DNA of 12,861 nt, from NCBI GenBank assembly GCA_018985235.1, contig JADGIG010000207.1, positions 1 through 12,861 on the forward strand, in the 5' to 3' direction. This DNA is from Sanchytrium tribonematis (lineage: Eukaryota > Sanchytriomycota > Sanchytriomycetes > Sanchytriales > Sanchytriaceae). Shown in pieces: positions 1-6,291 of this stretch. A model generated the notes under the pieces. The model made no database searches, had not been told where the DNA came from, and saw only the letters and a list, made by a program, of their open reading frames with translations. The translations under genes and the position numbers were made by a program. Within the stretch, counting starts at the first letter, position 1, and the number at the start of each line of letters is the position of its first letter.

Positions 1-118
1 TCAGTGAAATCTCCGCTCTTTGTTGGTTTCTAAAGTAAAGAGTGCTGAAATATAATGTTCCTGTTGCTGTAGGAAATACGATATACCAATATGGAAACAA
101 CCTTCTAGCAAAAGACAT
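1..118 (-). CDS. possible small membrane protein, partial at left edge
   Basis: On the minus strand an ATG at 116-118 opens a frame that stays open to the window edge, giving 39 residues. It begins MSFARRLFPYWYIVF. The N-terminus has two arginines and no acidic residue, followed by a single hydrophobic, aromatic-rich stretch (about residues 8-29) and then a polar RNQQRAE segment. That is the shape of a small single-span inner-mitochondrial-membrane protein such as an accessory respiratory-chain subunit. I do not recognise the family. The piece is short enough to be a chance open frame, so this is a tentative call. No acceptor site or poly(A) signal can be judged because the 3' part lies outside the window. 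Confidence 0.35.
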   Translation of the reverse strand, partial: MSFARRLFPYWYIVFPTATGTLYFSTLYFRNQQRAEISL

Positions 119-498
119 CCGTGTATCACAACTCGAATCTTATGAATATTTTGCCAATGCTTAAACCCATACTACATTGGATCAATGCTTTGGTCATTCA
201 CTAATTACGAAGATGGTTACATAAATTATGATATCAAAAATATAAATTAAAATCAAGTCATTATGTAGGTGGCAAAAATATTGCATTAATTTACTCTTTC
301 AATGACAATTTTAGAATTTTTCTAGAAAATTGCACAATTTTTTTCCCGAAAGTGGTGGCCGTTAATATGAAATGCGGGTGAATAATATCAAATAGAGGCG
401 ACGATTTCGGGTGTCCTTTCCAATTAAGTAGCGATCTACTTTAGACCTGCCATTTTATGGTATAAATTAAGAAGCTGCCCTATATTTATGCAAGAACA
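119..498. other. gene-free stretch upstream of the 499 gene
   Basis: I see no convincing coding frame or RNA gene here. It probably holds the promoters of the leftward edge ORF and the rightward 499 gene. Visible elements are a TATA-like box at 461-467 and a perfect 12-bp palindrome at 318-329 (TTTTCTAGAAAA). The palindrome contains a TTC-nn-GAA pair like half of a heat-shock element, but palindromes this AT-rich also arise by chance. Confidence 0.5.
461..467 (+). promoter_or_regulatory. TATA-like box of the 499 gene
   Basis: TATAAAT lies 32 bp before the ATG at 499. With usual TATA-to-start spacing (about 25-30 bp) transcription would begin near 488-495, leaving a leader of only about ten bases. 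That would bypass, or start within, the five-codon upstream frame ATG-CAA-GAA-CAA-TGA at 488-502 that overlaps the main start codon. Confidence 0.4.
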
Positions 499-774
499 AT
501 GAATAGACAACGCCAAATTTGGCCTTCAACAATGAGGGGCAATTTAGACCATACTTGGCCTGAAGTATTTGATTTGGAAGCTGTATTGTACGCACAGGAT
601 CAAATTCTGAAATCCTTGCCGAAGCCTATATTTCCCAAGCAATTGACTCCTGCCCAAGCCGATCTCGAGTCTGTGAGATTAATGAAGCGCCAATTCGGAT
701 TTCATGGAAGAAAGACTTCTCATTGCCCAGGTTGTGGTTGGTGCGGTAGTTCTACTTCTTCCTCTAAATCTTAA
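499..774 (+). CDS. orphan small protein with C-terminal CxxCxxC motif
   Basis: This frame gives a 91-residue protein that I do not recognise. The first two thirds are polar and contain WPEVFDLEAVLYAQDQIL, likely helical. They are followed by a proline-rich hinge (PKPIFPKQLTPAQ, residues 41-53) and a basic helix (residues 57-70). Near the C-terminus CPGCGWC (Cys76, Cys79, Cys82) could bind a metal or be a redox site, and a Ser-rich tail follows. The start is chosen because it is the first in-frame ATG and a TATA-like box lies 32 bp upstream. Codon use matches neighbours and the frame ends in TAA. It may be a lineage-specific protein; no function can be assigned. Confidence 0.6.
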   Translation: MNRQRQIWPSTMRGNLDHTWPEVFDLEAVLYAQDQILKSLPKPIFPKQLTPAQADLESVRLMKRQFGFHGRKTSHCPGCGWCGSSTSSSKS

Positions 775-882
775 CACATTTAAGGTTCTTTATAGATATT
801 ATAGAAAGTAAATTAAATTATATTAATTCCATTAAATCCGAAGTTCTTACGATAACACATTGATTTGAAAACCAAACCCATC

Positions 883-993
883 ATGGCTATGGCGAAATCG
901 AATGATTTCTATGGTCCCGTATCACCAAATTGCCGAATTAACAGGAGCTCAGACAAATTCGTAGAAAAGGGAAGAAACGGTTTTAAGTCATAA
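883..993 (+). other. short upstream ORF abutting the zinc-finger start
   Basis: A 36-codon frame starts MAMAKSNDFYGP and ends in a TAA (991-993) whose last base is the A of the next gene's ATG (TAATG). It could be an upstream ORF controlling the zinc-finger gene by termination-reinitiation, an independent micropeptide, or chance. An in-frame TAA at 984-986 upstream of the ATG at 993 blocks simple extension of the zinc-finger frame, and no GT-AG pair I tried joins the two. Confidence 0.25.
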
Positions 994-1358
994 TGAGTGC
1001 CCAAACAGAGAGTAATAACGAAAATAAAGAGTGGCTACCGTCCTTAAGTATAGTGTTAAACCACGCAAATATAGACTATAATATTCGATCCCAGCCTGTA
1101 AGCCAGTCTAGCATTTTGGATGACATATCATTATACACTACCAACAACAACCCAGAAAGAAAATGTCCCCATTGTGACAAAGTATTTAAAAATATCCATG
1201 CAAAGAAGAAGCACGAGACTAGCGTTCATGGCCCGAAACTTCCTTGTGAATATTGCGGTAAAATGCTAAAAGTTTATGGTAGACATGATCTGATGAAGCA
1301 GCATCTAGACAGATGTAAAAAGTACAAGCTTTTCCTTGATGAAAACATCAGTAAATAG
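993..1358 (+). CDS. C2H2/C2HC zinc-finger protein
   Basis: The product is a 121-residue protein with two zinc fingers in its C-terminal half. The first is a classical C2H2 finger: Cys58, Cys61, then 12 residues, His74 and His79, with Phe66 at the usual hydrophobic position. The second has Cys85, Cys88, His104 and Cys108, a C2HC variant with a longer loop (15 residues instead of 12). The N-terminal half (residues 1-55) is polar and Asn/Ser-rich, likely disordered. By family it is probably a nuclear nucleic-acid-binding protein, perhaps a small transcription factor, but two-finger proteins can also bind RNA or protein. The ATG at 993 is the first in frame, with a stop codon at 984-986 just upstream. 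Confidence 0.8.
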   Translation: MSAQTESNNENKEWLPSLSIVLNHANIDYNIRSQPVSQSSILDDISLYTTNNNPERKCPHCDKVFKNIHAKKKHETSVHGPKLPCEYCGKMLKVYGRHDLMKQHLDRCKKYKLFLDENISK

Positions 1359-1471
1359 TTCAAAATTTTGTTTATTAAATACCTTTTTTCCTTCAAATAA
1401 GCGGCAAAAAGGGCGATTGGAGCCTCCTTGTTTCTGCTTTGTTAATTACATGGAATTTTAGGTCACTCCAA

Positions 1472-2176
1472 ATGAATGTAGATAAAACACGAAAAATAAA
1501 GCTTCCACCTTTAACTCATTTTAAAGAAAGATATGCCCAAATAAAAGACAGCAGGCATGATTTAGGCCTTCAAACTGAGATAAAAGAAATTCCAATAACA
1601 ATGAGAGAGGTCCAAATGGAGACAGACCTACTACTAAATAGACCACCAACACCTCCATATGTCCCTATTAAGCCAGGTATTGACGCAGAAATTCAGGCTG
1701 AAGAATTGTTTGATTTTGATTTGGAAGTGCAGCCTTTATTAGATATCATTGTAGACCAGATTGTTGGAGATGCTTATGTTAAGTATTATTATGATAAGGA
1801 GTTGGAAAAGGTTCATTTACAAATACAACAGCACAAAGACAGACAATTTAAGTATTTAGTGGAGTTACAAAAATTCGAATTAGCAGAGCAAGATATGCAC
1901 GAGCAGAGAGAAAAACTAATGCTTCAATTTGCTGCCGCTCAAGACAAAGCTTCGAAAGAGAGGGAGCAGAATAAAAAAGCAAAAGACATTCAAAATACAA
2001 TAGGTAGCATATTAATGGATGTGGAGCTAAATTTGTTTAGCAGAAAGCAAGCTAAAACAAGCCAAATTGATCTTAAACCGGAAATTTTTAATAACAATCT
2101 ACTTTCCACTCCTCAAAATGGTGAATTAGCTGAAGCAATTGTTGCAAATATTATTTTAGATGCTTTCGAACAATAA
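1472..2176 (+). CDS. RSP3: radial spoke protein 3 homologue (flagellar)
   Basis: The 234-residue product matches the core of radial spoke protein 3 (RSPH3), the dimeric protein that anchors the radial spoke to axonemal outer doublets and works as an A-kinase anchoring protein. Diagnostic pieces seen are a QTE segment (34-36), LLNRPPTPPYVP (54-65), the DAEIQ region (71-75) and ELFDFDLEVQPLLDIIV (78-94). The last runs into the amphipathic helix that in other RSP3 proteins binds PKA RII/dimerisation domains. A charged coiled coil follows (about 105-190). It is shorter than animal RSPH3 because the N- and C-terminal tails are reduced. The frame is open back to a TTG at 1439, but 1472 is the first ATG. 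It converges on FIBP with 8 bp between stop codons. Its presence implies a motile 9+2 flagellum. Confidence 0.85.
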   Translation: MNVDKTRKIKLPPLTHFKERYAQIKDSRHDLGLQTEIKEIPITMREVQMETDLLLNRPPTPPYVPIKPGIDAEIQAEELFDFDLEVQPLLDIIVDQIVGDAYVKYYYDKELEKVHLQIQQHKDRQFKYLVELQKFELAEQDMHEQREKLMLQFAAAQDKASKEREQNKKAKDIQNTIGSILMDVELNLFSRKQAKTSQIDLKPEIFNNNLLSTPQNGELAEAIVANIILDAFEQ

Positions 2177-2177
2177 A
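2172..2177 (+). terminator. poly(A) signal overlapping the RSP3 stop codon
   Basis: AATAAA spans the last Gln codon and the TAA stop of the RSP3-like gene. Cleavage 10-30 nt downstream would lie inside the oppositely oriented FIBP coding region. Confidence 0.45.
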
Positions 2178-2184
2178 TTTGAAT

Positions 2185-3303
2185 TTACTGATAGGCTTGA
2201 CACATCCGAAGTAGAATTGGCGTAGTCCCTTTTAAAAATCGCACCATTGCTAAAGCTTGTACATTTGTCATCATTTCTAATTCTAATTCTGGTATAGAAT
2301 CAATTGCTTCAGGAAATCTAGAAAGCGAAGATGCTCGAGAAACAGAATCGACAGATGCTTGCTTCACCAAGTACCCGCAAGTTCGCTCTTGATAGGTTGG
2401 CATATTTAGATAATCAATACTTTCCATTTCTTCGTAGCCAAAACATTTAAAAATTGCAATAAAAAGCTGTTCTAATTGAGACATGCTTAACTTCAATGTA
2501 AGAAGCACATCTACTACCTTGTTCACCAAGTCGTGAAAGAACAAACGAAAAAACTTGGACTGATTTAACATGCAGCCAATATAAATTAAATTTCTGATCA
2601 TATTTCTAAAGTTATTTGGCTGTGTTATACTGAAATCCAGTTTTTCAATTAAACTTGATTTAAAAGCTTCATACCCTTCCTTCGTCATCATGACAAGTCT
2701 TAAAGATTTAAGATCTTTTGCAAAATAAATCTCAATATCGTCAGTGGGATCTAATATACTTGGCTGCCATGCACTCATCATCCATCCAGTACAAAACATA
2801 ATGTCTTGAAAGCTCAAATTTCTCAATTTTTTATGAAGGCATTCCATTCTATGTATGCAAAGGAAAGCGACATGGCAATATTGAACTGCCAATTCTTGTT
2901 GAAAGCAAAATTCGCTGGTTAAAATTTGAATACCTCTTTCACCTGGTTGCATTTCCTCAATTCTCTTTACTACAAATTTTATATTATTAAATTGTTTTTC
3001 GTTTAAAGTTATTTCATCCATTTCTTTCTTCGTGCGGCTAGTTAATTTTTTGCCCAATAACTCTCTTACATAAGCGTCATTTAACTGGTAGTATGTTTGC
3101 ACTATAATAATTTTGGCGTTTGCAGTTATGTTTAATAAATCAGTCGCAATGAAATAGCTTGGATTTTTGAGAATTGGCTCCATATAATTGTAAAGCCGAA
3201 ATTGCTCCATTTCAAACGAAGTTAGGCGACTAGTGTCCTCGTTTGCGAGCCATTTTTTGAACTGTTCTGGATGAAAAAATGGGTTTGAGGAAACTAATAA
3301 CAT
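2185..3303 (-). CDS. FIBP: acidic FGF intracellular-binding protein (FIBP) homologue
   Basis: The 372-residue product aligns along its length with the FIBP family, named for animal FGF1 binding but present in many unicellular eukaryotes, where its role is unclear. The best block is RELLGKKL (80-87), TKKEMDEI (91-98) and QFNNIKFVVKRIEE (104-117), which matches the family's VREVLGKKL/TKKDLDDIS/QFDNFKRV region. Before it lies the HPEQFKKWL motif (11-19), equivalent to the family's Y-RLWL start. Residues 165-185 match the YLSFGDFAFC-like part. The C-terminal roughly 70 residues contain a Ser-rich insertion and are less conserved. The first ATG is at 3301-3303; the longer frame would begin with TTG. 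The ATG is only 28 bp from that of RPN7 on the other strand. Confidence 0.85.
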   Translation of the reverse strand: MLLVSSNPFFHPEQFKKWLANEDTSRLTSFEMEQFRLYNYMEPILKNPSYFIATDLLNITANAKIIIVQTYYQLNDAYVRELLGKKLTSRTKKEMDEITLNEKQFNNIKFVVKRIEEMQPGERGIQILTSEFCFQQELAVQYCHVAFLCIHRMECLHKKLRNLSFQDIMFCTGWMMSAWQPSILDPTDDIEIYFAKDLKSLRLVMMTKEGYEAFKSSLIEKLDFSITQPNNFRNMIRNLIYIGCMLNQSKFFRLFFHDLVNKVVDVLLTLKLSMSQLEQLFIAIFKCFGYEEMESIDYLNMPTYQERTCGYLVKQASVDSVSRASSLSRFPEAIDSIPELELEMMTNVQALAMVRFLKGTTPILLRMCQAYQ

Positions 3304-3331
3304 TAAAGTCAATTTTTGCTACAAGAGGAGA
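3304..3331. promoter_or_regulatory. 28-bp divergent spacer between FIBP and RPN7 starts
   Basis: Only 28 bp separate the two opposite ATG codons. There is no TATA box in it. Either leaders are almost absent, or each promoter lies inside the neighbouring coding sequence. Confidence 0.5.
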
Positions 3332-4388
3332 ATGGACGAGTTAATATTACCATTACCTGATCTGAAATTGGTGCAGTATGCTTTCAACAAACAGGTCGAT
3401 TTGGCTGTCGAAGAAATTAAAAAATACAAGATGAAGCCATACTATGAGTTTTTGCAAAAGTCTCAAAAGCTTCCGAAATTGCAAGGGCTAGACGCTGATC
3501 CATTGGAGCATCCTGCATTAGAAGAGGATGATGATTATGCAAAAATGCAGCAAACTGTCAAATCTGCTGTTTATTTAGCTCAGCAAGGATCCTTGGATGC
3601 AATTCCGATTTTTGAACAGGTCATTTCTCAAAGTGGAAATGCAGGTCTCAAAATAGAAGCCTTGCTGGCTTGTGTTCGTTTGCACTGGCTATATAATAAA
3701 GATCCGGCACCTTTGTTTGCCAAATTGGATACTTTGGTTGAGAATGCAGATTGGGACAGAAGAAACAAATATAAGGTATACAAAGCTGTTTATTTGCTAA
3801 CCAAAAGACAATTTACTGAAAGTTCAGTACTGTTAGCAGAGACATTGAGTACTTTCACAAGTTATGAACTGTGTACATTTCAGGAATATACTCAAATAGC
3901 TGTGATTGTCTGCATTTTAACTCATTCCCGCCCAGATTTGAAAAAATTGAATATTCAAGTTGATAGTCCTTTATTTGTCGAATACCAACAATCTCTTTAT
4001 CTATGTAATTATGGGGACTTTTTTCTCAAGCTGTCTGATATTGAAGAATACATGGAAAAACACTGGTTCTTGAGTCTACATTTAAAATACTACATTAAGG
4101 AAATGAAATTGAAAGCCTATCAGCAAGTTCTTACTAGTTACCAAAGTATTCATATCCACCACTTGGCTAGATTATTTGGCGTTTCCAATGATTATATTGA
4201 ATCGTAATCAGTATTTATTTAGAGAATTATTTAAGGCAATTTCAAGCGGCAGAATTAATGCTCAAATTGACAAGGTTAATGGAATGGTCAAAATGGCACC
4301 TAAAAAGGGTCTTTATACAGAAATCATGAAAGTGGGTGATCAACTCATGAACAAAATTCAAGCCTTGAGTAGAGTAATTTACACTTGA
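3332..4388 (+). CDS. RPN7: 26S proteasome non-ATPase lid subunit RPN7 (PSMD6), one 19-nt intron
   Basis: Exons 3332-4203 and 4223-4388 encode 345 residues, close to the size of PSMD6. RPN7 is a PCI-domain subunit of the proteasome lid. The N-terminus (LPLPDLKLVQYAF) and the helical-repeat region (about 30-170) match the RPN7 family. The C-terminal PCI part contains LARLFGVSNDYIESELFKAI, joined exactly across the intron, then SSGRINAQIDKV and the closing LSRVI. Without splicing the frame stops at TAA (4205-4207). The second exon alone would lack a sensible N-terminus, so a tiny intron is the best reading. Other explanations would be a sequencing error or frameshift, but removal of the GT-AG segment restores the family alignment with no gap. 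The gene lies 28 bp from FIBP (divergent) and 19 bp before the channel gene. Confidence 0.93.
4204..4222 (+). other. 19-nt spliceosomal intron in RPN7
   Basis: GTAATCAGTATTTATTTAG has GT-AG ends and phase 2 (TC|A). Removing it joins FGVSNDYIE to SELFKAISSGR, matching the uninterrupted PCI region of PSMD6. The 5' splice site sits so that unspliced RNA reads TCG-TAA and terminates at once. Confidence 0.9.
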
Positions 4389-4390
4389 GA

Positions 4391-4396
4391 AATAAA
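4391..4396 (+). terminator. poly(A) signal 2 nt after the RPN7 stop
   Basis: AATAAA lies between the RPN7 stop (4386-4388) and the channel ATG (4408). Normal cleavage downstream would cut inside the next gene's first codons, so the two transcripts must overlap or be made from a common precursor. Confidence 0.45.
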
Positions 4397-4407
4397 TTTA
4401 AAACAAA

Positions 4408-5622
4408 ATGTCTGATTCTTTGCGACAAAGAGCCATTTATTTACAAAAAGAATTTGAGTTGGATGGAATAATCAAAGATAAAAGCACTAAACCATTGAGA
4501 AAAGTTACAAAGCTTGTCAAAAGTAAGATCAGAGAGTGGATGAACAAAAAACCCACTCATAACAAGGCTAGTTTCAGAGGATTTTGTCAAATGGTTGTGG
4601 AGCACAGATACTTTAAGGGATTCATGATGTTCACAATCCTTTTTAATATTATTGTAATATGCATCAATTTATCAAATGCAGATCGTAGAACACCTGAAAG
4701 ATGGTCCGTAATTGCGAATTGTATATTCATTGGAATTTACTCGTTTGAGTTTGGAGTGAGATTCTACGTTGACATTTTCTATTATACTCGAAGTGGATAT
4801 GATTTCTTCGATATTGTCATTCTGTTTCTGAGCTATTTGGACATGATATATGGAAGTAAAATTCCCAATTCGTCTATTTTCAAGGTGCTCAGATCTTTGA
4901 GAGCACTTCGAATTTTTAGATCCATCGGATTTTTAAGGAAGCTGAGACTCATCATTGATGCGCTTGGAAAAACTCTCAGAAATTCGGTATTTAATGTGAC
5001 AATGCTACTAGTTTTAATGATGTTCATATTCGCAATTCTTGGTTGTAATATGTTTTCCAACACTCAGGAATTTTCAGATTTAAAATCAGCTTTCTTTGCA
5101 TTATTTAGATATGTAACTGCAGAAAGCTGGATGGAAGTGCAGGACTCATTGACAAAACATGGTTATTCTGGTTCGCAGTGGTTTTCGGTGGTTTTTATGT
5201 TCATTGCAAATACAGTGTTAACAAACTTGTTTATTGGAGTGATTTGCGAAAACATCGATGAAGCAACAGCTGCAGATGAAGATGAACAAATGAATAAAAG
5301 GCTTAAGCAACAGCGAGAGAAAAGACAACTATTGGCCAAGAAGCAAGAAGAAGATATGAAAAAACTTTTTGGCAAAAAACTTGATGCAGAAATTGATGCA
5401 AAAGAAGTAGAGGATCTTCTAGAGAAGATGGCAGGTAATTTAGAGAATGACTTGACCCCAATGAGGCATCAATATTTCAATCCAACATGGATGAATGCTT
5501 ATCTCATTACATTAAAAAATAAAATGCAACTAATCATGAAACAACAGCAAGGGTATATCCAGCTAGTCAACAGTCTGAAGGAAATGCAAGATGTACTCAA
5601 TGAAGACAAGAAATCTGAATAA
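4408..5622 (+). CDS. CatSper-like one-domain voltage-gated cation channel
   Basis: The 404-residue product has the six-transmembrane ion-transport fold in a single domain. S1 is at about 71-90, S2 103-122, S3 131-149, and S4 156-182 has gating charges Arg162, 165, 168, 171, 177 and 180. S5 is at 193-214, the pore helix at 226-237, the selectivity filter is TAESW (237-241), and S6 is at 257-281. A strongly charged coiled coil follows (about 290-345). Size and layout fit CatSper family members, the Ca2+ channels of sperm flagella also reported from zoosporic fungi. The filter carries Glu239, as in the TxE(G/S)W of Cav and bacterial Na+ channels, whereas animal CatSpers mostly have Asp. It therefore probably conducts Ca2+ or Na+. 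It would assemble as a tetramer in the plasma or flagellar membrane, and an RSP3 homologue in the same window fits a role in zoospore motility. The start at 4408 is the first ATG, 19 bp after RPN7. Confidence 0.88.
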   Translation: MSDSLRQRAIYLQKEFELDGIIKDKSTKPLRKVTKLVKSKIREWMNKKPTHNKASFRGFCQMVVEHRYFKGFMMFTILFNIIVICINLSNADRRTPERWSVIANCIFIGIYSFEFGVRFYVDIFYYTRSGYDFFDIVILFLSYLDMIYGSKIPNSSIFKVLRSLRALRIFRSIGFLRKLRLIIDALGKTLRNSVFNVTMLLVLMMFIFAILGCNMFSNTQEFSDLKSAFFALFRYVTAESWMEVQDSLTKHGYSGSQWFSVVFMFIANTVLTNLFIGVICENIDEATAADEDEQMNKRLKQQREKRQLLAKKQEEDMKKLFGKKLDAEIDAKEVEDLLEKMAGNLENDLTPMRHQYFNPTWMNAYLITLKNKMQLIMKQQQGYIQLVNSLKEMQDVLNEDKKSE

Positions 5623-5623
5623 A
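5618..5623 (+). terminator. poly(A) signal overlapping the channel stop codon
   Basis: AATAAA spans the final Glu codon and the TAA stop (5620-5622). Confidence 0.4.
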
Positions 5624-5740
5624 ATTACGTCCTTGGCACTAAAATGCTTGAATGTTTCATTTTCACCTCCTTGCTTCGATCTGCATTTTCTGCCGATCGA
5701 GATTTCGAAATAAAAGCAATGGCGAGTTTACTTGGAGGAT

Positions 5741-6154
5741 ATGACCGAGGACAGGCTCGACAACAATATTAATGCTAACGAAGATGATGTAAACGATATT
5801 AATGCGAATGAAAGCATCTCAAATGCTTCTAATAATAGCAGTAGCAATTCAAACTCAAATTCTAATGAAGGCAATAATTCTACAGAAAATGGTACTAGAT
5901 CAAGTAAAAGTACTGATGATACTCCAGGAAAATCATATATTTGTTCAATTTGTGATAAATCTTTTACAAGAAATACAGATTTAAGAAGGCATGAAAAGTC
6001 ACACAATGGTACAAAATCATATGCTTGCAATTTCTGCGGGAAAGGCTTTGTTAGAAGTGATACCCTTAATCGACATGTGAAAAATCAATGCAAAGGAAGG
6101 CTGAGTAACTTCCAACAAGACATTGTTAAAAAATACCCATTTGCGCATGAATGA
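5741..6154 (+). CDS. C2H2/C2HC zinc-finger protein with Asn/Ser-rich N-terminus
   Basis: The product is 137 residues. Residues 1-62 are acidic then Asn/Ser-rich (runs of SNSNSN), likely disordered. Finger 1 is a canonical C2H2 (Cys68, Cys71, His84, His88, with Phe75 and Leu81). Finger 2 begins canonically (Cys96, Cys99, His112) but ends in Cys117, a C2HC form. The linker NGTKSYA replaces the common TGEKPY. It is probably a nuclear DNA-binding protein. The frame is open upstream to a TTG, and 5741 is the first in-frame ATG. An out-of-frame ATG at 5719 opens an 18-codon upstream frame (5719-5772) that overlaps this start and could lower translation. A second frame just after the stop may extend the protein if a small intron exists. 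Confidence 0.82.
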   Translation: MTEDRLDNNINANEDDVNDINANESISNASNNSSSNSNSNSNEGNNSTENGTRSSKSTDDTPGKSYICSICDKSFTRNTDLRRHEKSHNGTKSYACNFCGKGFVRSDTLNRHVKNQCKGRLSNFQQDIVKKYPFAHE

Positions 6155-6278
6155 CCAGTTGACTATCAATTATCTGATGGGAAAGGAAGCTGATTTAACA
6201 AGGAGGAAAAATGATCTCACGCAAAATATAATTGACAGACTTAGTACAAACAAAAGACGAAAAATCAAAGCCAAGTAA
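6147..6278 (+). other. 43-codon basic frame overlapping the end of the zinc-finger gene
   Basis: An ATG at 6147 overlaps the last codons of the zinc-finger gene in another frame and runs to TAA at 6276-6278, ending in the very basic NKRRKIKAK. It could be a nuclear-localisation-type tail of the zinc-finger protein, joined by a GT-AG segment at 6125-6158 (34 nt, correct phase), or a chance frame. That candidate intron does not match the 19-nt introns seen elsewhere in the window, so the zinc-finger gene is left ending at 6154. Confidence 0.25.
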
Positions 6279-6291
6279 ATACATTAATATC

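Noticed and set aside
318-329. Palindrome TTTTCTAGAAAA as a heat-shock element
   Set aside because: Only one TTC-nn-GAA pair is present. The third GAA is off the 5-bp register by one base, so evidence for a true element is weak.
1439-1471. Extension of the RSP3-like protein to a TTG at 1439, with similar TTG extensions for FIBP (3312), V-ATPase H (10899), OXLD1-like (9136) and the second zinc finger (5732)
   Set aside because: Nuclear eukaryotic genes start almost always at ATG. In each case the first ATG gives a better fit to family N-termini and avoids overlap with the divergent neighbour.
4833-5063. Minus-strand frames at 4833-5063 and 5163-5375
   Set aside because: They are antisense shadows of the cation channel and begin without plausible context.
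5728-6030. Minus-strand 100-codon Leu/Ser-rich frame
   Set aside because: It is the antisense shadow of the Asn/Ser repeat region of the zinc-finger gene; its low complexity comes from that repeat.
6076-6094. A 19-nt GT-AG segment in the second zinc-finger gene (GTGAAAAATCAATGCAAAG)
   Set aside because: Removing it deletes the last Cys ligand of finger 2 and leads straight to a stop codon, and it lacks the GTAAT/ATTTATT words of the two supported introns.
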